A stretch of 34,189 nt of DNA from Anaerolineae bacterium (GTDB lineage: Bacteria > Chloroflexota > Anaerolineae > J036 > Brachytrichaceae): contig CANJQH010000036.1 of NCBI GenBank assembly GCA_947476335.1, forward strand, positions 1 to 34,189, written 5' to 3'. Positions 1 to 9,467 of the stretch are shown in pieces. Position 1 is the first letter of the stretch; the number at the start of each line of letters is the position of its first letter. A model generated the notes under the pieces. That model was not told the DNA's origin, searched no databases, and worked only from the letters and a program-made list of their open reading frames with translations. The position numbers and the translations under genes are program-made.

Positions 1-134
1 AAAGCCAAAGCCAAAGCCAAAGCCAAAGCCAAAGCCAAAGCCAAAGCCAAAGCCAAAGCCAAAGCCAAAGCCAAAGCCAAAGCCAAAGCCAAAGCCAAAG
101 CCAAAGCCAAAGCCAAAGCCAAAGCCAAAGCCAA
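1..134. repeat. AAAGCC hexanucleotide tandem array (22 perfect units)
   Basis: The unit AAAGCC repeats 22 times without a single substitution, followed by a partial AA, and the array runs off the left edge, so its true length is unknown. Perfect identity of all units points to recent expansion by slippage. The unit length is a multiple of three, so any reading frame through it would not shift (Lys-Ala, Lys-Pro or Ser-Gln dipeptides on the plus strand). I cannot tell whether it is intergenic or the tail of an upstream gene. It ends 83 bp before the cysteine synthase start. Confidence 0.97.
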
Positions 135-205
135 CTTCGTCAGCTGTGCCGACGCGGCATGCGTTTGCCAGGTGCGTTATTTAATGCCGGAGCACCGGCT
201 GTTTC

Positions 206-211
206 AAGGAG
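206..211 (+). promoter_or_regulatory. Shine-Dalgarno site deciding the GTG start of cysK
   Basis: AAGGAG is followed by ATACCC and then GTG. Spacing of six bases supports the non-ATG start at 218. Confidence 0.8.
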
Positions 212-217
212 ATACCC

Positions 218-1129
218 GTGAAAGTCAACAGCATTCTCGAAACCATCGGCAACACGCCTCATGTGCGCGTACAGCGCTTGTTTCCGTCCACGCACGAAGT
301 TTGGATCAAGCTTGAGCGCGCCAATCCGGGCGGCAGTATCAAAGACCGCATTGCGCTGGCGATGATCGAAGACGCTGAGGCACGTGGCGTGTTGAACAAA
401 GACACGCTCATCATTGAGCCGACGTCGGGCAACACCGGCATTGGTCTGGCGATGGTGGCGGCGGCTAAGGGCTACAAGCTGATGCTGGTGATGCCCGAGT
501 CGATGTCAATTGAGCGCCGCCGCCTGATGCAGGCTTACGGCGCCACGTTCGATCTGACGCCGCGTGAGAAGGGCATGAAGGGTGCCATTGCGCGCGCGCA
601 GGAGTTGAAAGAGCAGACACCGAACTCGTGGATTCCGCAGCAATTCGAGAACCCAGCGAACATCGAGGTGCATGTGCGCACCACTGCGCAGGAAATTCTG
701 CACGATTTCCCCGAGGGGCTTGACGCAATCATCACCGGTGTGGGCACTGGCGGACACATTACGGGAATCGCGCAGGTGCTGAAGCCAGTGTGGCCGAATT
801 TGAAAGTATTCGCCGTCGAGCCAGCGGCTTCACCGGTCATCAGCGGTGGCGCGCCTGGCCCGCACCCGATTCAGGGCATCGGTGCCGGCTTCATTCCGGC
901 GAACCTGCATAAAGAGTTGCTGGACGGCGTTATTCAGGTGACGAAGGACGAGGCGTTTGATTTTGCGCAGAAGGCGGCGCGCCAGGAAGCTATTTTTTGC
1001 GGCATTTCGTCCGGTGCCACACTGGCAGCCATTAGCAAGAAGATTGCCGAACTGCCGGCTGGCTCGCGCATCCTCGGCTTCAACTACGACACCGGCGAGC
1101 GCTATCTATCAGTGGAAGGGCTGTTCTAG
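218..1129 (+). CDS. cysK: Cysteine synthase (O-acetylserine sulfhydrylase), PLP-dependent
   Basis: Makes L-cysteine from O-acetylserine and sulfide in the cytoplasm. The 303-residue length is normal for CysK/CysM. The PLP lysine lies in the motif NPGGSIKDR near residue 43, the substrate-binding loop is PTSGNTG near residue 69, the phosphate-binding glycine loop is [10 protein letters not shown] near residue 174, and GISSGAT sits near residue 262. The start is GTG at 218, chosen because AAGGAG (206-211) lies six bases upstream and the protein begins just as the family does ([15 protein letters not shown]). It is a single gene, convergent with the minus-strand small membrane protein; a palindromic element sits between them. 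It could be a CysM-type or cystathionine beta-synthase-like paralogue, but the plain CysK assignment is the simplest. Confidence 0.95.
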   Translation: MKVNSILETIGNTPHVRVQRLFPSTHEVWIKLERANPGGSIKDRIALAMIEDAEARGVLNKDTLIIEPTSGNTGIGLAMVAAAKGYKLMLVMPESMSIERRRLMQAYGATFDLTPREKGMKGAIARAQELKEQTPNSWIPQQFENPANIEVHVRTTAQEILHDFPEGLDAIITGVGTGGHITGIAQVLKPVWPNLKVFAVEPAASPVISGGAPGPHPIQGIGAGFIPANLHKELLDGVIQVTKDEAFDFAQKAARQEAIFCGISSGATLAAISKKIAELPAGSRILGFNYDTGERYLSVEGLF

Positions 1130-1135
1130 CAAAAA

Positions 1136-1243
1136 GTCAGAGTAGATAAATTCGTATTTCTCGCGAAAAACGCGATTTCTTCCCCCGAAGGGAGAAGAAA
1201 TCGCGTTTTTCGCGTTGAAAACCTGGCTGGCCTGAGTAGTTAC
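1136..1243. repeat. Palindromic element, family A, copy 1
   Basis: The right end reads GGCCTGAGTAGTTAC, the signature terminus of family A; the left end is diverged. The core is a perfect 21-bp stem (1162-1182 with 1194-1214) around a short C/G-rich tip. It lies between the convergent genes cysK and the small membrane protein, where it may also act as a bidirectional terminator, though there is no clear T-run. The stem sequence differs from the other copies but both arms agree with each other. Confidence 0.85.
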
Positions 1244-1247
1244 CAGA

Positions 1248-1607
1248 TCAGATCACGAGCAAAATCGCCGTTGCGATGAGTCCCGTTGCAACGGATTTGA
1301 TCTGTACGGAGCGTGCCTGACGGCGAATCTGAGCGTTAATGGCTGCGTCGGAGATGTCTTCCGGTCCCTGGTCCATGTCGCGCGAACCGCGCGACGCGAG
1401 AGCCACTCAGGTCTTTTCGCGGTACTGAAAGAACCCCAGTGCGGCGGCAGAGAACGGCAGGAAGGCGAGCGTGCGCATCCACAGCGGCTGCCCGGTGAGC
1501 ATGATAAATGCGGCAAACGCCACACTCACAATGCCGACGACGATGCCAAACCCTAAGCGCATACGGCGCTGCTTTGGCCCGATATTAGCGATACAGACTT
1601 CACCCAT
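1248..1607 (-). CDS. Small three-helix membrane protein with in-frame UGA (candidate selenoprotein or nonsense allele)
   Basis: Reading from the ATG at 1607 gives 66 codons, then TGA at 1409-1407, then 52 more codons in the same frame to a second TGA at 1250-1248. The upstream part starts MGEVCIANIGPKQRRMR and has two hydrophobic helices (about residues 18-38 and 44-60). The downstream part has charged, coding-like sequence (GSRDMDQGPEDI, QIRRQARSVQ) and a third hydrophobic helix (VATGLIATAILLVI) at the end. The UGA falls in QYREKT-UGA-VALASRG; from memory, related small membrane proteins have Cys at this point (REKTCVALAARG), which I could not check by search. A perfect 8-bp hairpin with loop GUU begins 11 nt after the UGA. 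It follows the YfhO-flippase gene on the same strand, 42 bp downstream. Function of the family is unknown to me. The alternatives are a nonsense mutation, a sequencing error, or a genuine 66-residue protein. Confidence 0.65.
1379..1397 (-). promoter_or_regulatory. SECIS-like hairpin just 3' of the in-frame UGA
   Basis: On the minus strand GTCGCGCG-GTT-CGCGCGAC forms an 8-bp perfect stem with a three-base loop starting with G. The loop begins 19 nt after the UGA. Known bacterial SECIS elements have a small apical loop with a G in its first two positions, about 16-37 nt from the UGA, so the geometry fits. CG-rich hairpins also arise by chance in this DNA. Confidence 0.45.
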
Positions 1608-1626
1608 GTTGTTATGTTGTATGGTA

Positions 1627-1651
1627 AACCCGGCTTCTTAGAAGCCGGGTT
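1627..1651. terminator. Perfect hairpin at the 3' end of the YfhO-flippase gene
   Basis: AACCCGGCTTC and GAAGCCGGGTT form an 11-bp stem with loop TTA. The right arm overlaps the stop codon of the minus-strand YfhO-flippase gene (1650-1652). There is no T-run downstream on the minus strand, so it may be a weak terminator, an mRNA 3'-end stabiliser or a processing site between this gene and the small membrane protein gene. Confidence 0.55.
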
Positions 1652-4600
1652 ACTTTGACAAGTTCCTCTGGCGCAGCAGCGGCGCCAGCACCGCCCGCTC
1701 CTGCGCATCGAACACCCGCAGCAGCAGCAGCATGCCGACATATGCCGCTCCGCCAGCAGCCACCCCTAGCCACACGTGCCCCAGCCACATGCCTCCGCCG
1801 CCGATCAGCGCCATCGCCCCGGCCGCCAGTGCTGGTCGTGCCAGCACCGCACTCCACGGCAGCACGCCAATGTGCCGGCGCACATAGTAGTAAAAAATCG
1901 CACCTTTGATGATTTCTGAGCCGATTGTGATCACCGCCGCCGCCTGATAAGAGAACAGCGGCACCAGCAGCAGGTTTGCCGCCAAGTTGAAGATCAGCGT
2001 CACCGCAAATGCGCGCGTGATTGTACGCTGCTGGTTCACCGCGATCAGCGCGTAATTGGTCACGCTGTTGATCCAGCCGGCGATCATGCTCCACGAAAGG
2101 ATCGAAATTGCGACTGCGCCGTGCGGCAGAAACTCCGCGCCGAAAAAGCCCGCCAGCGTCTCGGAGAGCAGCGTCGTGGCGATCGCCAGCGGCAGTGCCA
2201 CGATCACCAGCAGCTTCACCGCCAGCGTGAACGCGCGCATGAACGCGTCGCTGCCCTGGCTGGCCATGCGCGAAAGCGCTGGAAACAGCGACTGTGTGAA
2301 AAACGACGGGATGATGTTGAAGGCGTCGATGAAGCGATAGCCGGTGCTATACCAGCCGACGACTTTTTCTGATGCAATTCCCGCCGCTTCCGTGCCGAAT
2401 AGCGCCACTGCCGGTGTTGCCGCTTTTAGGATTGGCACATCTAGTTTGAACTCGATCGATGCCAGCAGGTGGTTCAGCATCAACGGTGTCGCCTCGCGCA
2501 GCATATCGCGCCGCGATGTATGCACTGCGAAGCCGTCGGTGCTGCGTCCGAAGTTCAGGTTGAGCTGGCTGCGCGCCATCACTGCCAGCATCGCCATCGT
2601 CAGTATGTTCACTACCACCGACGTAATTGCCAGCGCCGGCACGCCCCAGCCTAGCATCAGCAGGGCTGCGCCGATGGTCGCTGTCGCCAGAGCGCTGATC
2701 ACGGAAAGCGCTGCGGGAACTTCACCGCGCTCGTAGGCGAAGAACAGTGCGCTCAGGCCGCTGTTCAGGCTGCTGATCACCTGTGAGCCGCCCAGAATGG
2801 CGATGGTGAGCGCCACCTGGTCATTGAAGTAGCCGATGCTGCGGCCGCCGAGCAGCACCAGCATGAAGACGGGTGCTGTGCCGGCGGACAGCAGCAGTCG
2901 CAGCGCGGTCGTATGGCGAAAATACGCGCCGGCGTGGGCGCGATCGCGCGCGACCTCGCGGGTGAGATATGTGTTCAGCCCGAAATTCAGGACAATTTCG
3001 AACCAGCTGACGACGACGACGGCGAAATAGTAAGCACCGACGCCGTCTGGCCCGAGCAGGCGCGCCACGACGATGGCAAAGGCGAACGAGATCAGGCGCG
3101 CCACGATGTTCATGGCGGAGAGCACGGCGCTGTTACGCGCCACGCGCCCGGCGCCGCTGAGCGTTTCGTTCGACGCGGCCAGCGAGCGCCAGCCGTAGAT
3201 GCCGGCGGTGAAAAGCAGGCTGACCAGTGCCAGCACCGTTGTGAATGCGCCGTAGCGCACGCTGTCCGGCGAATATTTGAAGCGCACCGTGGCAACTTTT
3301 GTGCCGTCCGGAAGCCGGGCGTGGTCGAGCTGCACGCCGCGGAAATTGCCGTTCACCAGCACAATGGGCACCTCGACTTCGGCGTCGTCGGCGGCGCCCT
3401 GTGGCCGCACAAAAGCACGCCAGCCGGGAAACCAGCTGTCGTTCAGGATCAGCCATTCGCGTCCCGGCCCGGTTTGTGCGTCGATCCATACTTCACTATT
3501 CGCATAGGCAGTAATGGTTGCTGGCTGGTACTGTGCAGGGACGGCGGCGGCGCTCGGACAGCCGGCCGCGCCGCACACGATCGGGTCGTTCACCAGCACG
3601 AAACGACGCGGATCGAAGCTGCGGATCGCCTGTGCGAACCACGCGCCATCGCGTTCGGCCTGCGCCGGCGCGATCGTCGCCGCCGCTGGCATCAGGTACG
3701 CGCGCGGCATGGCGCGCGTGTTGCGGTAAATGCGCAGGCCGCCGACGCGCGGCAATTCCTCATAACCGGCTACGTCGATGCTGTTTTCCGTCAGTACATA
3801 TTTGACGCCCAGCATGTCCAGCAGCGGCGATTCGAGGCTGGCGCGTTCGCGCAGCGGGCTGACGCGGTTGTAGAGCAGGTCGTTTTGTGGCTCGATCGCC
3901 CGCATGTACTCGACGTAGCGGCGCGGGATGATCGAATCGTAGCCGCGGATGTCCTGCAGCTTCAGCGGCCATAGCATATTGGCGTTGGCTGGTTTGTTAT
4001 GCGTCGCACCGTTGGGTTCATATGAGGTGACGCGCCATAGCTTCAGCGTGCCCACAGCGTCGGCGTCGTTTTGCAATGGTTGTAGCGCCGCCGGCTGCAC
4101 ATTCAGCAGCGCCGGGTCGACGGCTGGGGCGAAACCGACCCACGCGATGTTCAAATCGAAGGCGAGCAGCGCGATCAGCGCGACTGCCTGTGTGCGGCTT
4201 GGGCGCAGGCCAGCGAGCACCCCGTTGGTGAGCAGCAGCAGGCCGAAAATCGCCGCGTTGTCTGCGATGTAGCTGAAGAGCCCTTCGGGTGCGGCGAAGC
4301 GCTGTGGGGCAAGCACGCTTTCTTCGAACAGCGCCGCCATCGGGCCATGCACGAGCGGCCATGCCATGCGCGCGGCGACGATGCCGATCAACACGAGCGC
4401 GCCGGCGAGGGTTGTGGCCAGTGCCAGTGCGTGGCGTATGCGGCTCATGGTCGGCACAGTCGTCCTGGTCGTCCAGCTTTCGAAGCCGAGCGCAGCCAGC
4501 ACGCACAGCGCCACGGTGAGCGGAAATTTCCAGCGGAATGGCGAATGCAGCTGGTCGATGCCGGGCAGCCCGTAGAACAGGATCGCGTAAGCGCGCGTGC

Positions 4601-5837
4601 CGAAGATGAAAAGCACGCTTGCCGCAGCGAGCGCGACGAAGAACAGCGCAGGTGTGCGCCGTTCGGCGCGGCCGCGCAGCGCCGTCACTGCACCGACGAT
4701 GGCAAACAACACCGTGGCAAGGCCGGCGTAGACGCTGCTTTCGACCTGTTCCTTTGCTGCGTAGCCCCACCATGTGCCCTGCAGCGACGCAGCCGGCTCC
4801 ATGCGCAGGCTGAACCAGTCGAAGTAGGCGTGGTGGCCCCAGCTGCCGTAAATATTGGGCAGCAGCCACAATGCCACGTAACGCACTGGAAAGGCGTAGC
4901 TGCGCACCTGATCGAGCGTGCTGTGACCGGAGGCGCGGAAATTTTGTGTAACGAGCTCGAAGAGCGGCAGTAGCTGAATTGCTGCCAGCAGTGCGCCGCC
5001 GCCGCCGAAGATCGCCAGCCAGCCGATGCGTGAGATGGCGTAATTTCGTTCGCGCAGCCGTCCACTCGTCGCCAGCCGCCACAGTGCGTAGGCAGCAGTG
5101 ACCAGCGCTGTGTACACCGAAATTTCAACGTGTCCGGCCAGCAAATGACAGCCGACCGCCGCGGCGCCAAGCACCGCCCACGGCAGCGACGCGGGTCGTC
5201 CGCCGATGCCCGCATCCTGTCGCAGCAGTTTATCGACCAGTGCAAGGATCAGCGGCTGCCAGGCGACAGCGGCGACGATCATTGGATGCACAACGCCGAT
5301 GACGAGCAGGCCGCACAACTGAAACGCCACGCCGGCAAAGACGGCGCTGGAGCGGCGCAACCCATAGGTGCGAATCAGCGCGTACATCGAAAGACCGGCC
5401 AGCGCCAGCTGTGACACCATGAACCAGCCGTATGCCGTGGACAAGGGCAGCAGTAGAAAGAGCACAGAAAACGGGTACAACGCCGAGTTCTGGCCGGCGG
5501 CGAGGAAAGGTACCCCACCGAACAAGTACGGGTTCCACAGCGGCAGTTCGCCGGCGCGCAGCGAGTCGCGGATGAACCCCTTCCATGCATAGTTCTGCAG
5601 AATCAGATCTGATGCCAGCTCATTTTGCAGCTGTACCTGCCCGTTCTGAGCTGTAAGCTCATTGCCGGCCGGTGTGCTGCGATATGGTTCGTACTGAAAA
5701 AGATTGTCGACCGGCAGCAGCGTCTTTCCACCAAGCGTCACCGGCAGGTACAGCGCAAACGGCAGCAGCAGCAGAAATACGACGCAGACGAGTGTGCGCA
5801 GCCTGGGTGAGGCCGGCAGCGAGGGAAATCGCAGCAT
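1650..5837 (-). CDS. YfhO-family membrane protein fused to a polysaccharide flippase
   Basis: A 1395-residue integral membrane protein. Residues 1 to about 890 resemble YfhO (GT-C-type fold, linked in Firmicutes to glycosylation of cell-envelope polymers): first helix near residues 14-37, then the acidic lumenal motif LLPVDNLFQYEPYRS, many hydrophobic helices to about residue 570, and a large soluble beta-rich part with WLILNDSWFPGW typical of the YfhO C-terminus, closed by a last helix. From about residue 900 a second module starts (NSAVLSAMNIVARLISFAFA, LLGPDGVGAYYFA, GLNTYLTREVARD), the classic N-terminus of an MVF/RfbX-type lipid-linked polysaccharide flippase, continuing with about 12-14 helices to the end. 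The reading frame across the junction is unbroken. A combined protein could couple sugar transfer to export of the lipid-linked glycan (inference). The start has no Shine-Dalgarno site but a -10-like TAATAT six bases upstream. Confidence 0.85.
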   Translation of the reverse strand: MLRFPSLPASPRLRTLVCVVFLLLLPFALYLPVTLGGKTLLPVDNLFQYEPYRSTPAGNELTAQNGQVQLQNELASDLILQNYAWKGFIRDSLRAGELPLWNPYLFGGVPFLAAGQNSALYPFSVLFLLLPLSTAYGWFMVSQLALAGLSMYALIRTYGLRRSSAVFAGVAFQLCGLLVIGVVHPMIVAAVAWQPLILALVDKLLRQDAGIGGRPASLPWAVLGAAAVGCHLLAGHVEISVYTALVTAAYALWRLATSGRLRERNYAISRIGWLAIFGGGGALLAAIQLLPLFELVTQNFRASGHSTLDQVRSYAFPVRYVALWLLPNIYGSWGHHAYFDWFSLRMEPAASLQGTWWGYAAKEQVESSVYAGLATVLFAIVGAVTALRGRAERRTPALFFVALAAASVLFIFGTRAYAILFYGLPGIDQLHSPFRWKFPLTVALCVLAALGFESWTTRTTVPTMSRIRHALALATTLAGALVLIGIVAARMAWPLVHGPMAALFEESVLAPQRFAAPEGLFSYIADNAAIFGLLLLTNGVLAGLRPSRTQAVALIALLAFDLNIAWVGFAPAVDPALLNVQPAALQPLQNDADAVGTLKLWRVTSYEPNGATHNKPANANMLWPLKLQDIRGYDSIIPRRYVEYMRAIEPQNDLLYNRVSPLRERASLESPLLDMLGVKYVLTENSIDVAGYEELPRVGGLRIYRNTRAMPRAYLMPAAATIAPAQAERDGAWFAQAIRSFDPRRFVLVNDPIVCGAAGCPSAAAVPAQYQPATITAYANSEVWIDAQTGPGREWLILNDSWFPGWRAFVRPQGAADDAEVEVPIVLVNGNFRGVQLDHARLPDGTKVATVRFKYSPDSVRYGAFTTVLALVSLLFTAGIYGWRSLAASNETLSGAGRVARNSAVLSAMNIVARLISFAFAIVVARLLGPDGVGAYYFAVVVVSWFEIVLNFGLNTYLTREVARDRAHAGAYFRHTTALRLLLSAGTAPVFMLVLLGGRSIGYFNDQVALTIAILGGSQVISSLNSGLSALFFAYERGEVPAALSVISALATATIGAALLMLGWGVPALAITSVVVNILTMAMLAVMARSQLNLNFGRSTDGFAVHTSRRDMLREATPLMLNHLLASIEFKLDVPILKAATPAVALFGTEAAGIASEKVVGWYSTGYRFIDAFNIIPSFFTQSLFPALSRMASQGSDAFMRAFTLAVKLLVIVALPLAIATTLLSETLAGFFGAEFLPHGAVAISILSWSMIAGWINSVTNYALIAVNQQRTITRAFAVTLIFNLAANLLLVPLFSYQAAAVITIGSEIIKGAIFYYYVRRHIGVLPWSAVLARPALAAGAMALIGGGGMWLGHVWLGVAAGGAAYVGMLLLLRVFDAQERAVLAPLLRQRNLSK

Positions 5838-5843
5838 TGCGCG

Positions 5844-5849
5844 ATATTA
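5844..5849 (-). promoter_or_regulatory. -10-like hexamer for leaderless yfhO-flippase transcript
   Basis: On the minus strand TAATAT is followed by CGCGCA and then the ATG start. With transcription starting about 6-7 bases after the hexamer, the mRNA would begin at or near the start codon. There is no Shine-Dalgarno site. No good -35 box was found. Confidence 0.5.
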
Positions 5850-6029
5850 CATGACGATGTCCCCACATGGGTGCATCGGGTGCATCCGCGGTTGTGGAGG
5901 TGAATTGCTATTGACGGGTGATTGTGTCGTTGTCGTTGAATATCACCTTCAACCCTGGCTGCGGCATGACCAGACCGAAAATAGCTTGTGACGGCTTGAT
6001 TTAAAGGATCTCGTGAAAGAGCTCATGTG

Positions 6030-6035
6030 TATAAT
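6030..6035 (+). promoter_or_regulatory. Consensus -10 box upstream of the winged-helix regulator
   Basis: Exact TATAAT within CATGTGTATAATTCTC. No matching -35 at 16-18 bp. A start near 6042 would give a leader of about 100 nt before the ATG at 6145. Confidence 0.5.
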
Positions 6036-6144
6036 TCTCTCTCTTGCATGGCCTAAGTGGGTGCTGCGTTCGTTGACGTGGTCTATTTCTGTGCCATTCG
6101 TCGTCTGTGGGCGGAAGACGGCCCTGCCACTCAATCTTTCGCAT

Positions 6145-6816
6145 ATGAAACCATCGCCGACGAAAATCATGCTGGTTCAAGCTGGGCTGGGCGATTCCGT
6201 GCAGCCGGCTTTGGAGCGCTCCGGATATCGTGTGATCTGGGTGCACGCCGTTCGTTCTGCGCTGGAACGGCTTATGAGCGACGAGCCTTTGCTGGTGATC
6301 GTGGACATGCCTTCTTTAAAAGGCGACGTCGAAAAATTATGCCGTGCGATCAAGCGGCGAAAAAATGTGCCGATTTTGTTGATCGGCGATGAAGCGCCTG
6401 CCGAGGGTGCGTATGACTTCGCAGACGCGCTGTTAACGCGTCCGCTGCAGTTGAAACGGTTGTTGTCGAGAGTGGAAAAGTTGATGCCCGAAGAGCAAAG
6501 CACCGAATTTCGCTGCGGCGACATTATTTTCCGACCACGTGAAGGCAAGGTGCGCAAGCGCAGCGGCGAACATTATCTGAATCCGAAGCTGTCACGGCTG
6601 TTGCTTACGTTTATGCAGCGTCAGGGCGAGGTGATTCCGCGCAAATTTCTGATGAGCCATATCTGGGAGACCACATATATGGGGGATACTCGGACGCTCG
6701 ACGTGCACATTCGATGGCTGCGGCAGATCATCGAGGATGATCCGAGCAAGCCCGGCTATTTGCAGACGGTGCGCGGGCAGGGGTATCGTTTCGAAAATCC
6801 GAAGCAGAGAAAATAA
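6145..6816 (+). CDS. OmpR-type winged-helix regulator with degenerate receiver domain
   Basis: The 223-residue protein has a CheY-like N-terminal half (residues about 6-112) and an OmpR/PhoB DNA-binding domain (about 120-220) with the typical ending VRGQGYRF and a recognition-helix region TRTLDVHIRWLRQII. The receiver retains an aspartate at the phosphorylation-site position (D54 in VIVDMP) but lacks the N-terminal acidic pair (IMLVQAG instead of VVDDD) and has Arg for the invariant Lys (LTRP, R99), so normal phosphorylation is doubtful. No histidine kinase is adjacent. The ATG at 6145 was chosen because it starts the receiver fold directly; the frame is open further upstream to 6013 but that extension does not look like the family. 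No clear Shine-Dalgarno site. Targets unknown. Confidence 0.8.
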   Translation: MKPSPTKIMLVQAGLGDSVQPALERSGYRVIWVHAVRSALERLMSDEPLLVIVDMPSLKGDVEKLCRAIKRRKNVPILLIGDEAPAEGAYDFADALLTRPLQLKRLLSRVEKLMPEEQSTEFRCGDIIFRPREGKVRKRSGEHYLNPKLSRLLLTFMQRQGEVIPRKFLMSHIWETTYMGDTRTLDVHIRWLRQIIEDDPSKPGYLQTVRGQGYRFENPKQRK

Positions 6817-6825
6817 GATGAGGGA

Positions 6826-6893
6826 GTGGCCAAACCCAGGTAGAGAGAAACCGGCGATTTGCAGACTCTGCTCGGATTCAGTCACTTCCCAAA
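6826..6893. repeat. Possible decayed palindromic element (family B-like ends)
   Basis: GGAGTGGCCAAACCC near 6826 and, inverted, GGAAGTGACTGAATCC near 6890 resemble the inverted ends of the palindromic element at 21503-21614 (GGAGTGACTAAACTC). The interior hairpin is nearly gone (GCAGACTCTGC only). Possibly a deletion derivative; the similarity is short and could be chance. Confidence 0.3.
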
Positions 6894-7010
6894 AATACTT
6901 CCCGAAAATAAGGTTGAGCGGCTGTGTGCCGTAAAATGCCTGCTTAACTTCAAGTCAACTACTTTCCTGGAAATACTGATTTAAGGCTGAGCAGGCGCCG
7001 AAATGCAATC

Positions 7011-7949
7011 ATGAACATCATCGTCACCGGCTCGATCGCATACGACTATCTGATGAGCTTTCCCGGGTCGTTTAGCGAACAGATTATTCCTGAGCAGCTC
7101 ACGCGTCTGAGCCTGAGCTTTCTCGTCGACGACATGCAGAAGCGCCGCGGCGGCGTGGCGCCGAACATCGCCTACACGCTGGCGATGCTGGGTGAGCGGC
7201 CGATGATTTTCGGCACTGCGGGGCAGGACTTTGGTGAATATCGCACCTGGCTTGAAGACAAGGGCGTCGACACGCGCTTTGTGACGCAGACGCCGGACAA
7301 ATTCACCGCTTCGTTCTTCTGCAGCACCGATCAGCACAGCTGCCAGATCGCCTCGTTTTACACCGGGGCGATGGCTGACGATGTGAAGCTGTCGCTCAGG
7401 TCGCTGCCGTTTCGGCCGGATGTGGTGATCGTTTCGCCCACTGAACCGCAGGCGATGATTCATTTCGCGCAAGAGTGCACGGAGATGGGCGTGCGGTACA
7501 TCTTTGACCCGGGTCAGCAATGCGCACGGGCCACCGGCGAAGAGCTGCGCATCGGCATTCTGGGCGCCAGTGTGCTGATCTGTAATGACTATGAGATGGA
7601 GCTGATTCGCCAGAAGACGGACATGAATGAGGCAGATGTGCTCTTCCATGCCGAAGCCGTCATCGTCACGAAAGGTGCACATGGTTCGAGCATCTACCTG
7701 AAGGATCGCCGCATCGATGTGCCAGCCGTGCCCGAGGATCGCATCGTCGATCCCACTGGCGTTGGCGACGCATTCCGCGGCGGCCTGCTGAAGGGCATCG
7801 CCGTCGGCGCGAACTGGGAAGTGTGCGGCCGCCTTGGCAGCGTTGCCGCTACGTTTGCACTCGAATGCGTCGGCGGTCAGTCGCACGAATTCACCGCAGA
7901 TGAGTTTCGCCGTCGCTATGAGGTGAACTTCGGGCCGATGCCACTGTAA
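7011..7949 (+). CDS. PfkB-family sugar/nucleoside kinase (adenosine kinase candidate)
   Basis: ATP-dependent kinase of the ribokinase/PfkB fold, 312 residues. The N-terminal substrate-binding signature is RRGGVAPNIAYTLAMLG (about residues 44-60), and the catalytic anion-hole motif is DPTGVGDAFRGGLLKG (about residues 246-261) with Asp of GVGDAF as catalytic base. Substrate-lid features (VTGSIAYDYL at the start) match the group annotated as carbohydrate or adenosine kinases in Chloroflexota and archaea. It lies 253 bp upstream of adenosylhomocysteinase on the same strand; phosphorylating the adenosine released by that enzyme would pull its reversible reaction forward, so adenosine is the likeliest substrate (inference from context). 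The ATG at 7011 lacks a strong Shine-Dalgarno site. Confidence 0.85.
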   Translation: MNIIVTGSIAYDYLMSFPGSFSEQIIPEQLTRLSLSFLVDDMQKRRGGVAPNIAYTLAMLGERPMIFGTAGQDFGEYRTWLEDKGVDTRFVTQTPDKFTASFFCSTDQHSCQIASFYTGAMADDVKLSLRSLPFRPDVVIVSPTEPQAMIHFAQECTEMGVRYIFDPGQQCARATGEELRIGILGASVLICNDYEMELIRQKTDMNEADVLFHAEAVIVTKGAHGSSIYLKDRRIDVPAVPEDRIVDPTGVGDAFRGGLLKGIAVGANWEVCGRLGSVAATFALECVGGQSHEFTADEFRRRYEVNFGPMPL

Positions 7950-8035
7950 TATCGTTGGTTGCAAAGCACGCGCGCAGGCCCGTAGTTCACGGTTTACCTG
8001 CAGCCAGGAGTCCCGGCCTTGTCGTGTTTTGACAT

Positions 8036-9465
<1,430 letters not shown>

Positions 9466-9467
9466 TC

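Larger units (their letters stand above)
5838..6144. other. Divergent intergenic region between the YfhO fusion and the regulator
   Basis: Holds the two divergent promoters noted separately and a direct repeat GGGTGCATC twice (5869-5887 area). No convincing gene: reading frames extending upstream of 6145 do not resemble the regulator family. Nothing else recognised. Confidence 0.6.

Noticed and set aside
1162-1214. Family A hairpins as classical rho-independent terminators
   Set aside because: No T-run follows the stems on either strand, and copies occur in both orientations; termination is possible but not shown.
2913-3974. 353-codon plus-strand reading frame antisense to the YfhO gene
   Set aside because: No protein-family features; Arg/His/Ala-rich content typical of the antisense of a GC-rich gene.
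6013-6144. N-terminal extension of the winged-helix regulator
   Set aside because: Not similar to receiver domains; a consensus -10 box lies within it, so it is probably leader.
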